Assembly: GCF_029211225.1 (NCBI RefSeq)
Contig: NZ_JARGEM010000003.1
Coordinates: 248,001 to 312,000 of the forward strand
DNA: 64,000 bases
Reading direction: 5' to 3'
Source: Antiquaquibacter metalliresistens
Lineage (GTDB): Bacteria; Actinomycetota; Actinomycetes; Actinomycetales; Microbacteriaceae
A model generated the notes under the pieces. That model saw nothing but the letters and a program-made list of their open reading frames with translations, was not told where the DNA came from and made no database searches. Numbering within the stretch: position 1 is the first letter of the stretch; each line of letters opens with the position of its first letter. The translations under genes and the position numbers were made by a program. This document shows, one piece after another, positions 1 through 8,220 of the stretch.

Positions 1-279
1 GAGTTTCTCTACTACTGGGTCCAGCAGCATAGATCTCGATTCGTCTCTCGCGCCGCAGGAAGCACCTTTCTGGAGATCAGCGGTTCCAAGGTAGCAACGA
101 TCGAGATTTTGGCACCTGCCGCCGATGAGCAAGCAGCGATCGGCGCGGTACTTTCGGATGCTGACGCTGACCTTCGGGGCCTGCAGCTGCGCCTAACGAA
201 GGCGCGGAACGTCAAGCAAGGCATGATGCAGCAACTCCTAACCGGCCGCACCCGCTTGCCTGTGGAGGCTGCGGTATGA
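1..279 (+). CDS. hsdS: Type I restriction-modification specificity subunit HsdS, C-terminal part (cut by window start)
   Basis: This is the open 3' end of a gene that begins before the window; 92 codons are visible. HsdS recognises the DNA target and holds the HsdM and HsdR subunits. The visible part ends in the typical HsdS tail, with a coiled region of the type LRGLQLRLTKARNVKQGMMQ followed by QLLTGRTRL. Its stop codon overlaps the start of the next gene (ATGA, 276-279), so it is part of the same operon as hsdR. An hsdM gene, if present, must lie upstream of the window. Confident about family; target specificity cannot be read. Confidence 0.9.
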   Translation, partial: EFLYYWVQQHRSRFVSRAAGSTFLEISGSKVATIEILAPAADEQAAIGAVLSDADADLRGLQLRLTKARNVKQGMMQQLLTGRTRLPVEAAV

Positions 280-1004
280 GCAGCATGGATCGGGACTGGG
301 CCATCGAACAGCTCGACGCGTTTATCCACATGACCGCATATGTGGCTTCAAGTACGCCTGGTGTCATCGGTTCCTTCATCCGGGGTAAACCGGATGAGAT
401 CGCCGGCCAAGCGCAGGTAGTGGAACAGATTCTCGAACGAGCGACTCCGGGTTGGCGGGCACGACTCCGTGAGACGTCTCGGAAGTGGGATGGCTTGCGC
501 GAGGCCGCCAGCCGTGGACGGACTCAGCTCGAGCGAGAGCAAGAGCTGCGCGAAAAGCTCGGCGAGAACGCTCCAGAAATCTCGGCAGCCAACCTGCACC
601 CATGGATCTGGAGCGGTGCGCGTTCGCTGTGGCAGTCGGGCCACTTCGTCCAGGCTGTACGCGACGCCGCGACGAAGCTGAACGCCGAGACGCAGAACAA
701 GGTTAGCCGTCGGGACGTCAGCGAGACGGATCTCTTTAAGCAGTCGTTCTCACTCGATGAAGCGAAGCACGGGAAATCGCGGTTGCGGCGGATGCTGCCC
801 GAAGACAGCGACACCTACCGGTCGCTGCAGCGCGGGGCGATGGCGTTTGCCGAGGGGGTTTTTGCCGGCATCCGCAACCCGCTCTCGCATGAGGCTGATC
901 AGGAGCTTTCCGAGCAGGTGGCGCTTGAGTACCTGGCAGCGCTGAGCGTGCTCGCGCGCTGGGTAGATGAATCAACAGTGGAGCACGCAGGGGGCGCGTC
1001 ATGA
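276..1004 (+). CDS. TIGR02391/Ymh-like (Abi-associated) protein
   Basis: 242 residues. The C-terminal half carries the pattern known from the TIGR02391 (Ymh) family: a LFKQSFS segment, then GAMAFAEGVFAGIRNPLSH near residues 188-206, and a closing helical AALSVLARWVD segment. Members of that family occur next to restriction systems, phage and plasmid genes, and their biochemical role is not established. The N-terminal half is helical and not recognised. The start overlaps the hsdS stop by 4 bases and its stop overlaps the hsdR start by 4 bases, so it lies inside the type I operon and is translationally coupled to both. A modulator of restriction or an abortive-infection factor is possible but unproved. 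Confidence 0.7.
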   Translation: MSSMDRDWAIEQLDAFIHMTAYVASSTPGVIGSFIRGKPDEIAGQAQVVEQILERATPGWRARLRETSRKWDGLREAASRGRTQLEREQELREKLGENAPEISAANLHPWIWSGARSLWQSGHFVQAVRDAATKLNAETQNKVSRRDVSETDLFKQSFSLDEAKHGKSRLRRMLPEDSDTYRSLQRGAMAFAEGVFAGIRNPLSHEADQELSEQVALEYLAALSVLARWVDESTVEHAGGAS

Positions 1005-4000
1005 GCACAGTAGGACAGATCGAAAAGAAGACACAGGATCGCATCGTGAGGCTGTTCACGGAGCAGCTTAGCTACGAGTACCTCGGAGACTGGCACGACG
1101 GCAACCGGACGAACGGCATCGAGGTCGATCTCCTCAGTCAGAACCTGCGCGCTCGGAACTACGACGATGCTCTCATCACTCGCGCGGTTGAGCAGCTCGA
1201 GAAGGCGGCCGCCGTTGGTGTCGGCCACAACTTGTACGAGGCGAACCGGGACGTCTACCAGCTACTTCGTTACGGCGTGAAGGTCAAGGCAGCTGCTGGT
1301 GAATCAACGCAGACGGTTTGGCTCATCGATTGGCAGACTCCGTCCGCCAATCACTTCGCGCTAGCTGAAGAGGTCACGGTGCTCGGCCACCACTCCAAGC
1401 GCCCGGACATCGTCCTCTACGTCAACGGGCTGGCACTCGGCGTCATCGAGCTGAAGCGCTCCAAGGTGTCCCTTACCGAGGGCATTCGCCAGTCCATCGG
1501 CAATCAGAGCAAGGACTTCATCCGTCCGTTCTTCTCAACCGTCCAGTACCTGTTCGCCGGCAACGACGCCGAGGGGCTTCGATACGGCGTCATCGACACG
1601 CCTGAGAAGTACTGGCTCGAGTGGAAGGAAGAGTCGGAAGTCGACTCGCCACTGGATCGCGCGCTCCTGCAGATGTGCGGGAAAGACCGCTTCCTTGAAC
1701 TGATCCACAACTTCATTGTGTTCGATAAGGGCGTCAAGAAGGGGCCGCGCCACAACCAGTACTTCGGCGTCAAGGCGGCGCAGAAGCGCATCGCACAACG
1801 AGAGGGCGGCATCATCTGGCACACCCAAGGTTCGGGCAAGAGCCTGACGATGGTGTGGCTGGCAAAGTGGATCCGCGAGTCGCAAGTCGGCACCGATCCA
1901 CGCGTGCTCATCATCACTGACCGCACCGAACTCGATGATCAGATCGAGAAGGTCTTCAAGGGAGTCAACGAGTCCATCTATCGAACCAAGAGCGGTACCG
2001 ATCTCATCTCGACGCTGAACACGTCGGAAGAGTGGCTCATCAGCTCGCTCGTTCACAAGTTCCGCGACAGCGGTGACAACATGGACGCCGATACCGACGA
2101 CTACATCGCGGAACTCAGCGCCGCACTTCCGAAGGACTTCCGAGCCAAGGGCAACATCTTCGTCTTCGTCGATGAGGCTCACCGTACCCAGTCCGGCAAG
2201 ATGCACCGCGCTATGAAGCAGCTCTTGCCCGACGCAATGTTCATCGGCTTCACCGGCACGCCGCTCTTGAAGGCTGACAAGGCGACCAGCATTGAGACCT
2301 TCGGGTCATTCATCCACACGTACAAGTTCAACGAGGCGGTGAGCGACGGCGTCGTACTTGACCTCCGCTACGAAGCGCGCGACATCGATCAGGACCTGAC
2401 TTCGCCAGCACACGTCGATAAGTGGTTCGAAGCAAAGACGAAGGGCATGACCGACCTGTCCCGCGCCGAGCTCAAGAAGCGCTGGGGCACCATGCAGAAG
2501 GTCGTCTCCAGCAAGTCTCGCGCGGAGCAGATCGTCGCCGACATCCTGCTCGACATGGAGACGAAGCCGCGGCTCATGGACCGCCGCGGCAACGCGATGC
2601 TCGTCGGCGCCAGCATCTATCAGGCATGCAAGTTCTACGACCTGTTCGTCAACGCAGGCTTCAAAGGCAAGTGCGCGATCGTCACGAGCTATCAGCCCAA
2701 CGTTACGGAGATCTCGAAAGAGGATGCGGGCGCGGGCAAGACCGAGAAACTTGCGCAGTACGACATCTATCGCCGCATGCTGGCCGACTACTTCGACGAA
2801 TCCGAAGACGCTGCCATGGGACGCGTAGAAGAGTTCGAGGCTGCAGTCAAGAAGCAGTTCATCGAGGAGCCGGGACAGATGCGGCTGCTCATTGTGGTGG
2901 ACAAGCTCCTCACAGGCTTCGACGCGCCGAGCGCCACCTATCTCTACATCGACAAGAAGATGCAAGACCACGGGCTGTTCCAAGCGATCTGCCGCGTGAA
3001 CCGCCTCGACGGCGACGACAAGGACTACGGCTACATCGTCGACTACCGGGACCTGTTCAACTCACTCGAAAGCGCCATCAATGACTACACCTCGGGCGCA
3101 CTCGAGGGGTATGAGAAGCAAGACATCGAGGGATTGCTGACAGACCGCATCGACAAGGCTCGGGATGATCTTGACGATGCCCTGGAGCGGATCCGTGCTC
3201 TCTGCGAGCCGGTGCTCCCGCCCAAGGGCACGGATCAGTACCGTGCGTATTTTGTCGCGAAAGACGCGGGCAGCGCCGATCAGATTAAGGCCAACGAGCC
3301 GAAGCGCGTCGAACTCTATAAGGCGGTCTCGGCGGTCACGCGCGCCTTCGCAAACATTGCCAACGACATGGCGGAGGCCGGCTACAGCCCTGCAGACGTC
3401 GAGAAGATCAAGAAGGAAATCGCGCATTACAGTGACGTGCGTGCCGAAGTGAAGCTCGCCGCTGGCGAAGACGTCGACTTCAAGGCCTACGAAGCCGACA
3501 TGCGCTTCCTGCTCGACACCTACATCAAGGCCGGCGCGTCGGAGGTGGTGTCAAACTTCGAAGACACCGGACTTATCGACCTGATCGTGAAGCTCGGTCC
3601 TGCGGCGATCGACAAGCTCCCGCCCGGCATCAGGAAGAGCAAGGACGCGGTCGCCGAGACCATCGTCAACAACATGCGCAAAGTCATCATCGACGAGCAC
3701 GCGCTGAATCCGAAGTTCTACGACCGGATGAGCGAACTGCTCGACGCGATCCTCGAAGAACGACGCAAACAGGCGCTCGACTACGAGGCCTATCTCGCCA
3801 AGATCCTCGATGCCGCGCAGCAGCTCGGCAACAAGGAATCCGGCAAGAGCTACCCGACGTGGGTGAAACACGGTGGGCAGAGGGCGCTTATCGACACGCT
3901 TGACGACGACGCCGACCTCGCGTTCGTGATCGATTCCGCTGTGCGCAACGTGAAGAAGCACGACTGGGTCGACAATCCGATGAAGCGGAAGCAAGTTAAG

Positions 4001-4087
4001 CAAGCCATTGCCCGCTCGCTGCCCGACGGCGATGCCCGGGTCGAGGCGGTCTTTGATCTCATGAGGTCGCGCGATGAATACCGCTAG
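1001..4087 (+). CDS. hsdR: Type I restriction enzyme, R (translocase/endonuclease) subunit HsdR
   Basis: 1028 residues, the usual HsdR length. The N-terminal PD-(D/E)xK nuclease is visible: Asp136 in RPDIVLYVNG and Glu150-Leu-Lys152 in GVIELKRSK. The SF2 translocase follows with Walker A HTQGSGKS at 274-281, DEAH at 391-394 and motif III FTGTPLL. The long C-terminal helical part should bind the methylase complex. HsdR cuts unmodified DNA after ATP-driven translocation. All catalytic motifs are intact, so the subunit should be active provided hsdM exists upstream. It starts inside the previous gene (ATGA) and its end overlaps the next start by 14 bases. Confidence 0.96.
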   Translation: MSTVGQIEKKTQDRIVRLFTEQLSYEYLGDWHDGNRTNGIEVDLLSQNLRARNYDDALITRAVEQLEKAAAVGVGHNLYEANRDVYQLLRYGVKVKAAAGESTQTVWLIDWQTPSANHFALAEEVTVLGHHSKRPDIVLYVNGLALGVIELKRSKVSLTEGIRQSIGNQSKDFIRPFFSTVQYLFAGNDAEGLRYGVIDTPEKYWLEWKEESEVDSPLDRALLQMCGKDRFLELIHNFIVFDKGVKKGPRHNQYFGVKAAQKRIAQREGGIIWHTQGSGKSLTMVWLAKWIRESQVGTDPRVLIITDRTELDDQIEKVFKGVNESIYRTKSGTDLISTLNTSEEWLISSLVHKFRDSGDNMDADTDDYIAELSAALPKDFRAKGNIFVFVDEAHRTQSGKMHRAMKQLLPDAMFIGFTGTPLLKADKATSIETFGSFIHTYKFNEAVSDGVVLDLRYEARDIDQDLTSPAHVDKWFEAKTKGMTDLSRAELKKRWGTMQKVVSSKSRAEQIVADILLDMETKPRLMDRRGNAMLVGASIYQACKFYDLFVNAGFKGKCAIVTSYQPNVTEISKEDAGAGKTEKLAQYDIYRRMLADYFDESEDAAMGRVEEFEAAVKKQFIEEPGQMRLLIVVDKLLTGFDAPSATYLYIDKKMQDHGLFQAICRVNRLDGDDKDYGYIVDYRDLFNSLESAINDYTSGALEGYEKQDIEGLLTDRIDKARDDLDDALERIRALCEPVLPPKGTDQYRAYFVAKDAGSADQIKANEPKRVELYKAVSAVTRAFANIANDMAEAGYSPADVEKIKKEIAHYSDVRAEVKLAAGEDVDFKAYEADMRFLLDTYIKAGASEVVSNFEDTGLIDLIVKLGPAAIDKLPPGIRKSKDAVAETIVNNMRKVIIDEHALNPKFYDRMSELLDAILEERRKQALDYEAYLAKILDAAQQLGNKESGKSYPTWVKHGGQRALIDTLDDDADLAFVIDSAVRNVKKHDWVDNPMKRKQVKQAIARSLPDGDARVEAVFDLMRSRDEYR

Positions 4088-4799
4088 CGCGTACCTCAGC
4101 GTCCGCGGCCTCGACATCGACATCATCCGCAAGGACATCAAACATCTTCACGTCGGCGTCTACCCGCCCGCGGGTCGAGTTCGCGTAGCTGCGCCGTTGG
4201 GCTTCGATGACGAGCACATCCGGCTGGCCGTGATTCAGCGCCTTGCTTGGATTCGACGTCAGCGCAAGGAGTTGCAGAGCGCCGCACGCCAATCCGTTCG
4301 CGAGATGGTTACGGGCGAGTCGCACTACGTGTGGGGGCTCCGGAAGCGGCTGAAAGTAGTCGAACGACCCGGACGCGCGCATGTTGAGGTCGACGGTGAT
4401 CGGCTCACGCTGTACGTCGCGCCAGACGCCTCAGTTGAGCAGCGCCGCACCTATCTCGAACGGTGGTATCGCGATCAGCTTCGCTCCGCTTTGCCTGGTT
4501 TGATCGTTAAGTGGGAGCAGCGCCTCGACGTGACTGTCCCAAGGTGGACCATCCGAAAGATGAAGACGAAATGGGGCTCGTGTAACCGTGAAACCCACGG
4601 CCTCTGGTTCAACGTCGAGCTTGCAAAGAAGCACCCGGATTGCCTTGAGTACATCGTGGTGCACGAGCTCACGCACTACTTCGACGGTAGCCACGGTGCG
4701 CGCTTCGCAGCCCTGATGGACCGTAGTCTGCCGGACTGGCGATCGCGCCGCGACGAGCTCAATGGCGCGCCGCTTGCGGAAGAGGATTGGTACGCGTGA
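4074..4799 (+). CDS. YgjP-like (DUF45/M48-type) zinc metallopeptidase
   Basis: 241 residues. The zinc site is HELTH at residues 197-201 with a third histidine at 207 (FDGSHGARFAALM), the arrangement of the YgjP/DUF45 family. Upstream lie the family features KMKTKWGSC and a TRP-rich WFNVELAKK stretch. Such proteins are often encoded directly after hsdR, but their substrate is unknown; turnover of the restriction subunit or of another operon product is a guess. The start overlaps the hsdR end by 14 bases, which indicates coupled translation. Length is normal and the metal site looks intact. Confidence 0.85.
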   Translation: MNTASAYLSVRGLDIDIIRKDIKHLHVGVYPPAGRVRVAAPLGFDDEHIRLAVIQRLAWIRRQRKELQSAARQSVREMVTGESHYVWGLRKRLKVVERPGRAHVEVDGDRLTLYVAPDASVEQRRTYLERWYRDQLRSALPGLIVKWEQRLDVTVPRWTIRKMKTKWGSCNRETHGLWFNVELAKKHPDCLEYIVVHELTHYFDGSHGARFAALMDRSLPDWRSRRDELNGAPLAEEDWYA

Positions 4800-6616
4800 A
4801 GAAGGCGAAGGTCTCAGCCAAAGCGAAGACGGCTGCGCACGAGGCGCTGTTTGCGCAGCCAACGGTGCATTTCACGCTCACGACACACCTCGGCCGCGAC
4901 CTTGATCTACGGACTGCGGTGCGACGGCTTCTTGGGGATGACGTAGCGGTCTCTGCGGCCTGGCCCTCAGAGTTAGGGATCCGTGTAACGCCGTCGATGC
5001 GAAAGCTCGCGCGCACGTTGGAGCGGACAAGACGGCTGAAGGACGACGCGGATCTGTATCGACGGGAGCGCACTGCGAGGTCCTTGATGCGCTTCGTGCT
5101 GAGGCATCCGCTGATCATGTGGAGGGGACTCGCTCGAAGCAGCGGGTCTACTGAAGAGCTGGAATCCAGCAGCGGTGATGGGTCGATCGATGAAGCACTC
5201 GAGTTTGGCCAAGAAGTCATTCTCAACGCACAGAAGATATCGGCCGTCGAGCGAGAGATGGACGCACGGCTGTTTGGTGGACAGAGTCGCGACTTCGACC
5301 GCTTCGTGCGTCTGAATCTCCGCGGCTCGTACCACGATATTCGGTTGCCTGCGTCGTCAGAAACCGCACATGTCGTCTTCGAACCACGTCTCCTACTACA
5401 TTCATCGGGCGTCTTACAACTCACCATCGCAGTGCCGCTCCACGCCAGTCTTACGACGTCTCAACTGATTCATTTGTCTCGATCGGACAGGATGGCGGTT
5501 GCGGCATCGCAAGTCCCGGAGCCCCTCCTTGCGCTACAGGCCGAAGGGACGTGGACAGACGACCTAGATGCTGGTGCGCGTCTGTTCGCGCGAGATGCGG
5601 GCGAGGGACTGACACTCGCAGACCTTATTCACGAGCATTTGCTTGTGGTTCGCAAGGCCCTCAAGCGCATGGGTAGTGCGCAGTGGAACATCCACGCAAC
5701 GGTCTTTGCGTCCGCAGGAGCGTGTTGCAGGGAGCACGACTCTTGGCGCAACGTACACCCGAACGATGCTGCTCAAGTGGCCGCGCGGTATCAGCCCAAC
5801 GGAGGTTTTGACCGTAAACGCCTGCGAGGCATCAATCTCGCGCTGGAGACCGATCGTTTGCTGACGACGAATATCGGCTCGACTACGCTGATTGACTTCA
5901 TCAGTGATGATCGCGAGCCGTTCCACGAACTCAACACGGTCTTGCTCGTCGAGCACGTCATGCTTCAGTACGCTCGACTGCAAGACATCGAGGGTCGTGT
6001 GGCTAAGCCGCGTCTCTACGGAAAGAAGCTCACACGGCTTCAGCGAGACAGCGTTGACGTCTTCACCGACATGCGGCAACACGAGTTGCGATACGGCTCG
6101 GCCCGTGAGATCGCGACGCGTCTGCTCAACGAACTCGGTGCCCAGGACATGCGGCGCACGATCGAAACTGCTTTAGGCCTGGCGTCACAGAGTGATGCAA
6201 CTCATCAGGCGACGATCCAATCTCGCCGATCCATGGTGCTGACTGTGATCGCCACAACCCTCGCAGTGCTGGTCGCGATACCTGCACTTCAGGATCTGCT
6301 CACCCTGGCTTCGCACACTCCAGACCTCGCGCAGGCCCCCTGGCTTCTCGCGCCGTTCAAGTGGTTTGCGAGCCTCGGTGGGTGGGGGCCCTGGATGATC
6401 ATCGCCGTGATCCTCGCTGCTGTCGTTGCCTGGTGGCTTTTCCGCAAGGTCTGGTGGGCGTTGCGGTTCCTGGTGATCGTTCTTGGGATACTCGTCGGCC
6501 GTCGAGGACCACTTGTGCCTCAGAACCTGACCTTGATGGCGGACCTACGGGAGAGTACCGACTCGGCTATTGATGAAGAGAAGGAACCTGGGCTTGAAGC
6601 AGGAGGCCGTCGATGA
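4796..6616 (+). CDS. Unknown defence-island protein with C-terminal membrane segments
   Basis: 606 residues from the GTG at 4796, which makes a GTGA overlap with the previous stop; a TTG at 4787 would add three residues. I do not recognise a family. About 480 residues are soluble, with charged helical stretches (RKLARTLERTRRL; AQKISAVEREMDARLF). Hydrophobic segments follow at roughly 480-498, 533-549 and 555-570, then a short acidic tail. A soluble N-terminus with two or three membrane spans at the C-terminus is the layout of a membrane effector, and is loosely CorA-like in topology only. It lies between the metallopeptidase and the Gabija-type pair and overlaps both neighbours, so it is made with them. 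Function unknown. Confidence 0.75.
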   Translation: MKKAKVSAKAKTAAHEALFAQPTVHFTLTTHLGRDLDLRTAVRRLLGDDVAVSAAWPSELGIRVTPSMRKLARTLERTRRLKDDADLYRRERTARSLMRFVLRHPLIMWRGLARSSGSTEELESSSGDGSIDEALEFGQEVILNAQKISAVEREMDARLFGGQSRDFDRFVRLNLRGSYHDIRLPASSETAHVVFEPRLLLHSSGVLQLTIAVPLHASLTTSQLIHLSRSDRMAVAASQVPEPLLALQAEGTWTDDLDAGARLFARDAGEGLTLADLIHEHLLVVRKALKRMGSAQWNIHATVFASAGACCREHDSWRNVHPNDAAQVAARYQPNGGFDRKRLRGINLALETDRLLTTNIGSTTLIDFISDDREPFHELNTVLLVEHVMLQYARLQDIEGRVAKPRLYGKKLTRLQRDSVDVFTDMRQHELRYGSAREIATRLLNELGAQDMRRTIETALGLASQSDATHQATIQSRRSMVLTVIATTLAVLVAIPALQDLLTLASHTPDLAQAPWLLAPFKWFASLGGWGPWMIIAVILAAVVAWWLFRKVWWALRFLVIVLGILVGRRGPLVPQNLTLMADLRESTDSAIDEEKEPGLEAGGRR

Positions 6617-8220
6617 AACTGACTCGAATCAAACTTGAGAACTATCGCCGACTCGAGGATACGGAAATCGAGGTCCGGGACCACCTCGTCCTCGTGGGTG
6701 CGAACGATGTCGGCAAGTCATCGCTACTGCGCGCGATCGACCTCGTGCTGGGCGCCAGCACGGCCCAGCTGTACGCGAATCTGAGCGTAGACGACTTCCG
6801 CGATCCAGAGCAGGAGCTCCGCTTCGAGGTTGAGCTTGTCGACTTCAGCCCCGACGAGAAGACGTTGTTTGCCGACGAGATCTTCGTCGACCCTGTGACG
6901 AACGACCGGTCGCTCACGATTCAGCTGACGGCCTCGGTCGACGCGAGTGAGTCGCTCAGTATCGCGAGAATTGGGCCGCATGCCGGCACTGGGCGTCAGC
7001 TGTCCCGCGATCAAATCACGGGGCTCGGGTGGAAGTTCCTCAGCGCAACGGCTCAGACGCGGGATCTTCGAGAGGACCGGCGCTCTGCACTTGACGACAT
7101 GTTGCGCGCGGTCGAACTTGGCAGGGAAAAGGCGGATTTTGACGCAATCGCCACGAGCTTTCAGAACGCACTCAACGAGTCGGATACGCTCGGCGACCTT
7201 CGTAAGCAGCTAGCTCGTCAGCTTTCGAAAGCTCTGCCCGAGAAGCTCAGGAAGAAGGACCTTTCGTTTGTCAGCGGCGCTTCTGCTGACGATGACGTAC
7301 TCAGCGATGTCCGACTCAGAGTCACAAAGGGCGGGGTTGAGCACGAGCTTTCCGAGCAGTCCGACGGTACGCGCGCCTTGTATGCGATTGCTCTATACGA
7401 CCTTATGAGCGCGGGCGCAAACGTCGTAGGGATCGATGAGCCAGAGATTCATCTGCACCCCACGTCTCAGCGCAGCCTGGCGCGATTGCTCCGGGCCAGC
7501 AGCAACCAGAAAGTGCTGGCGACTCACTCTTCGGATATCGTCGGCGCGTTCGATGCGGACTCGATCGTCGTGGTCCGTCCGGGCGGCAAGATCGTCCAGC
7601 CCGATGCTGGCTTCCTTGCGGCGGATGAGCGAACATTCGTCAAGTGGTGGGTCAGAGACAAGCTGGAGCCGCTCACCGCGACTCACGTCGTCACGGTAGA
7701 GGGGCTCTCGGATCGCATCATCCTTGAGCGTGTCGCCGACCTTACGGACCGCAACCTTGACCGCCTCGGCGTTTCAGTAATCGAAACGGACGGCGCGAGT
7801 GAGATTCGGCCGATTGCCAAGCTCTTCGGCCCGACCGGCTTCAACCTGGCGGTCTCGCGCCTCATAGATCTCGACGCGGAGCAGGAACTGGCAGACACGC
7901 TCGGCGTTGCCGTCGGTGACCTCCGCTCCTACTCGGTCCATACCTCGCAACGAGATCTCGAGGATGAATATGTCCGAGCACTCGGCGGCGCGAACGTCCA
8001 CACCGCGCTGGTAAGCGGCGGGCACTTCTCGAAGAACGAACTCAGCAACTGCGTGCCGACCGGTGATGGAGGCGCATTCACGGATGAAGACGTTGCGTCC
8101 TTCTGCCGCGTCAACAAACGCAAGGTGCGAGCGGCGCTCTCCGTGCTCCCGGTCTTGACTGCGTCGAATGCGTCCGCGATAACGAGCATCGATGACCTCC
8201 TCACGGAGATCGCGCTGTAA
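6613..8220 (+). CDS. gajA: OLD-family ATPase/TOPRIM nuclease, Gabija GajA-like
   Basis: 535 residues. An ABC-type ATPase comes first: Walker A GANDVGKSS at 29-37, signature-like QSDGTRALYA, Walker B GIDEPEIHLHP near 272-282, and the switch LATHSSDIV. A TOPRIM nuclease domain follows with Glu363 in VEGLSDR and Asp419/Asp421 in LIDLDAEQE. This is the GajA arrangement; the enzyme nicks DNA and is controlled by nucleotides in the characterised system. It is somewhat shorter than the Bacillus cereus protein (about 578 residues from memory). It starts by an ATGA overlap and its stop is directly followed by the helicase start, the canonical gajA-gajB order. A non-Gabija class 2 OLD nuclease is the alternative. 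Confidence 0.8.
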   Translation: MKLTRIKLENYRRLEDTEIEVRDHLVLVGANDVGKSSLLRAIDLVLGASTAQLYANLSVDDFRDPEQELRFEVELVDFSPDEKTLFADEIFVDPVTNDRSLTIQLTASVDASESLSIARIGPHAGTGRQLSRDQITGLGWKFLSATAQTRDLREDRRSALDDMLRAVELGREKADFDAIATSFQNALNESDTLGDLRKQLARQLSKALPEKLRKKDLSFVSGASADDDVLSDVRLRVTKGGVEHELSEQSDGTRALYAIALYDLMSAGANVVGIDEPEIHLHPTSQRSLARLLRASSNQKVLATHSSDIVGAFDADSIVVVRPGGKIVQPDAGFLAADERTFVKWWVRDKLEPLTATHVVTVEGLSDRIILERVADLTDRNLDRLGVSVIETDGASEIRPIAKLFGPTGFNLAVSRLIDLDAEQELADTLGVAVGDLRSYSVHTSQRDLEDEYVRALGGANVHTALVSGGHFSKNELSNCVPTGDGGAFTDEDVASFCRVNKRKVRAALSVLPVLTASNASAITSIDDLLTEIAL

